This document shows positions 5,155 through 7,453 of a stretch of DNA of 7,453 bases, in pieces (the stretch's first letter is position 1; each line of letters begins with the position of its first letter). The notes beneath the pieces were generated by a model. That model was not told where the DNA came from and searched no databases. It saw only the letters and a program-made list of their open reading frames with translations. The position numbers were made by a program, and so were the translations under genes. Source of the stretch: Bacteroidaceae bacterium (lineage in GTDB: Bacteria > Bacteroidota > Bacteroidia > Bacteroidales > Bacteroidaceae); the NCBI GenBank assembly GCA_021443285.1, contig JABUUG010000055.1:1-7453 (forward strand), written 5' to 3'.

Positions 5155-7453
5155 CTGGGCGGCAGCCTTCTTGCTGCATGCTCCACACAGAAGAACACCC
5201 CCGCAACGCGATGGTGGCATGCCTTCAATGCCAATTACAACACTTACTACAACGGTTCTCTCGCCTTTATTGACGGTGCTCTGGAGAAGGAAAACGGCAA
5301 CAAGGACAACTACACAGAACTAATTCCCCTCTATACCGTAGCAAACAAGAACAGCCGCGACTTAGGCAAGGGCAATTTCGACCGTGCCATAGAGAAATCG
5401 CAGAAGGCTATACGCCGCCACTCCATCAAGAAACGCCCCACATGGGACAAGTCGCGCAAGAAGACGGAGAAGGACATAGAATGGCTCAACCGCAAGGAAT
5501 ACAACCCTTTCTTATGGAAGGCTTGGCTCATGATGGGCAAATCGCAGTTTATGAAAGGCGACTTCGAAGATGCCGCCTCCACCTTCGCCTACATGTCGCG
5601 TCTATATGCCAAGCAACCCGCCATTTACGGCAAGTCGCGTGCATGGCTCGCCAAGTGCTATGTGGAGCAGGATTGGCTATACGACGCGGAGGATGTCATA
5701 AAGAAGATGGAGAGGGATTCGCTCGACTGGCGTGCAGTAAAGGAATGGAACTACACCTACGCCGACTACTACATCCACTGCAACCGTTACGAAGAGGCTA
5801 TACCATACCTGAAAAAAGTTATCAAGCGCGAGTCGCGCAGAAAGCAGAAGGCAAGGGAATACTTCCTGCTCGGGCAGCTTTATGCCGCCATCGGCAATTC
5901 TGAAGACGCCTACAGGGCATACCGTTCATGCCTGCGTTGCCATCCCCCATACGAGCTGCAGTTCAATGCACGCATAGCATCCACCTGTGTCGCCGCCGAG
6001 AAAGACGCACAGGGCATGATAGGCAAACTCAAAAGAATGGCACGCAACGAGAACAACAAGGAATATCTCGATCAGGTGTACTTCGCGTTGGGCAACATCT
6101 ATCTCGCCCAAAAAGACACGGTCAATGCCATTTCATCATACGAAAAGGGAAACGAAAAGGCAACACGTTCCGGCATAGAAAAGGGCGTGTTGCTGCTCAG
6201 TCTGGGCAACCTCTACTGGCAGAAGGAGAAGTTCTCCGATGCAAAAAGATGTTATGGAGAAGCAATAGGACTTCTTGACAAAGACCACAAAGACTATAAC
6301 ACCCTCTCCAAACGCTCTGTAATCCTCGATGAACTCGTACCACACACCGAGGCAATCCACCTCAACGACTCACTGCTCGCCCTATCCACTATGGACGAAA
6401 AAGCACGCAATGAGGCAATAGACAGAGTGATTGCCGCCCTGAAAAAACGAGAGAAAGAGGAGGCGGACAGACTGGCTGAACAGAATAGTGCACAAAACGC
6501 AACTGGCAACAATTCCTTCGGGAACAACAACATTCCCAACCGGAACCAGCAGCAGAACCAGGGTTTCAACCAAAACCAAAGCCTGTTCTATTTCTATAAC
6601 CCAACAGCCGTAAGCCAAGGCAAGCAGCAGTTTGAAAAACTTTGGGGAAAGCGGCAGAATGTCGATGACTGGCAGAGAAACAACAAGACAGTCGTGGCGT
6701 TTGAACAAGACACTGACGACGAAGGGAACTACACCGAAGCCCAGCTCGACTCCATCAACAAGGCAACGGCAAAGGCAGACTCCATAAACGAGCTTATGGA
6801 GAAGCCCGAAAACGACCCGCACAAGCGCGAATACTATATGAAAGACATCCCCTTCACCGATGAACAGAAGGCTGGATGCCACAAGCTCATCGCTGACGGG
6901 CTTTATAACTCAGGCGTTATCTTCAAGGACAAACTCGACAATCTCCCATTGAGCGAGAAGCAGTTTATGAGATTGCGGAACGACTATCCCGAATATGAGA
7001 ATAACGCAGACCTCTACTACCATCTTTTCCTGCTCTACAACCGCAAGCTACAGCCTGTAAAGGGAGACGAATACCTCGACCTCCTGAAAGCACAATTCCC
7101 AGACAACCAATGGACTAAGATGCTCTCCGATCCGTATTTTGCAGAAAACGCACGCTTCGGAAAGCAAATGGAAGACTCCATCTATGGTGCCACATACACA
7201 GCATTCAAAGAGAGTCGTTTCCATGATGTCTATGCCAACTACAACCTGTCGTCACAGAGATTCACCACTGGTGACAACCGCGACCGCTTCATCTTCATCT
7301 ACGGACTATCCAAGCTCAATGACGGTGCCACACAGGAGTGCCTCACAAGCATGGAAACCGTAGTAAAGGACTATCCCAAAAGCCCGGTACAACCTATGGC
7401 GGGCATGATTATCAATGGCGTGAAAGAAGGCAGAAGGCTATACGGCGGCACCT
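5116..7453 (+). CDS. sprE: SprE/PorW-like TPR lipoprotein of the type IX secretion system (partial, runs off the end)
   Basis: The frame is open from 5101 to the window end: 779 codons from ATT 5116, or 767 from ATG 5152; the C-terminus lies outside. Numbered from 5116, the lipobox LAAC gives lipidated C22, and NANYNTYYNGSLAF follows as in SprE/PorW N-termini. TPR-like helical pairs fill about 131-430 (MMGKSQFMKGDFEDAASTF; FLLGQLYAAIGNSEDAYRAY; FALGNIYLAQKDTVNAISSY; SLGNLYWQKEKFSDAKRCY). A charged helix KKREKEEADRLAEQ leads to an Asn/Gln-rich linker (456-488), then the family signature FYFYNPTAVSQGK (491-503) and LWGKRQ...DDW (509-519). A second TPR-like part begins near 580. SprE/PorW proteins are envelope lipoproteins needed for type IX secretion in Flavobacterium and Porphyromonas. 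The family call rests on remembered motifs; a generic TPR lipoprotein is the fallback. Confidence 0.8.
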   Translation, partial: MIRNTLRYLIYLMLGGSLLAACSTQKNTPATRWWHAFNANYNTYYNGSLAFIDGALEKENGNKDNYTELIPLYTVANKNSRDLGKGNFDRAIEKSQKAIRRHSIKKRPTWDKSRKKTEKDIEWLNRKEYNPFLWKAWLMMGKSQFMKGDFEDAASTFAYMSRLYAKQPAIYGKSRAWLAKCYVEQDWLYDAEDVIKKMERDSLDWRAVKEWNYTYADYYIHCNRYEEAIPYLKKVIKRESRRKQKAREYFLLGQLYAAIGNSEDAYRAYRSCLRCHPPYELQFNARIASTCVAAEKDAQGMIGKLKRMARNENNKEYLDQVYFALGNIYLAQKDTVNAISSYEKGNEKATRSGIEKGVLLLSLGNLYWQKEKFSDAKRCYGEAIGLLDKDHKDYNTLSKRSVILDELVPHTEAIHLNDSLLALSTMDEKARNEAIDRVIAALKKREKEEADRLAEQNSAQNATGNNSFGNNNIPNRNQQQNQGFNQNQSLFYFYNPTAVSQGKQQFEKLWGKRQNVDDWQRNNKTVVAFEQDTDDEGNYTEAQLDSINKATAKADSINELMEKPENDPHKREYYMKDIPFTDEQKAGCHKLIADGLYNSGVIFKDKLDNLPLSEKQFMRLRNDYPEYENNADLYYHLFLLYNRKLQPVKGDEYLDLLKAQFPDNQWTKMLSDPYFAENARFGKQMEDSIYGATYTAFKESRFHDVYANYNLSSQRFTTGDNRDRFIFIYGLSKLNDGATQECLTSMETVVKDYPKSPVQPMAGMIINGVKEGRRLYGGT
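6481..6579 (+). other. Asn/Gln-rich linker inside the SprE-like protein
   Basis: Of the 33 residues encoded here, 20 are Asn or Gln (12 N, 8 Q), including NNN and QQQ runs; the coding strand has CAGCAGCAG at about 6547-6555. The linker separates the N-terminal TPR array from the FYFYN signature and the second helical part. It is probably a flexible spacer, with length likely to vary between strains. Confidence 0.7.

Noticed and set aside
5442..5903. 153-codon plus-strand frame, and a second at 5928-6278
   Set aside because: Both overlap the long SprE-like frame, which has the lipobox and TPR pattern. Their Arg/His/Gln-rich translations look like off-frame reading.
6382..6882. 166-codon minus-strand frame with a Val/Leu/Phe-rich, membrane-like translation
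   Set aside because: It is the reverse of Lys/Asn/Gln/Glu-rich codons of the SprE-like gene, which naturally read as hydrophobic residues on the other strand.

Overview
The window reads as one continuous plus-strand operon segment from a Bacteroidota chromosome, most likely Prevotella or a close relative. The evidence is the family content: a Bacteroidota-type LptD, a compact Bacteroidota-type EPSP synthase and a SprE/PorW-like TPR lipoprotein. Gene starts also lack clear Shine-Dalgarno sequences, which is usual in this phylum. The genus is an inference from protein style and gene content, not from a marker gene.

Layout: 1-62 is a short leader holding an imperfect 11-bp tandem repeat, perhaps with the last codons of an upstream gene. 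At 63-656 lies a half-size chromate transporter (CHR) family membrane protein. Its stop touches the start of a 930-aa LptD-like outer-membrane LPS assembly protein (657-3449). The aroA gene (3440-4699) overlaps the end of lptD by 10 bases. It in turn overlaps, by an ATGA junction, a small one-TM protein with four clustered cysteines (4696-5100). After a 15-base gap, a large TPR lipoprotein related to SprE/PorW of the type IX secretion system starts near 5116 and runs off the window at 7453.

There is no room for a terminator or independent promoter between these genes, so co-transcription and translational coupling are likely. Two products act in envelope biogenesis (LptD in LPS export, SprE/PorW in type IX secretion), one is an inner-membrane transporter, one is a cytosolic shikimate-pathway enzyme, and one is an uncharacterised Cys-rich membrane protein.

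I see no tRNA, rRNA, CRISPR array, insertion sequence or prophage. I found no clear evidence of an unknown defence or mobile system. The points most worth checking are the missing canonical start codon of the SprE-like lipoprotein, the uncharacterised Cys-cluster protein, and an apparently conserved interdomain cysteine pair in LptD.
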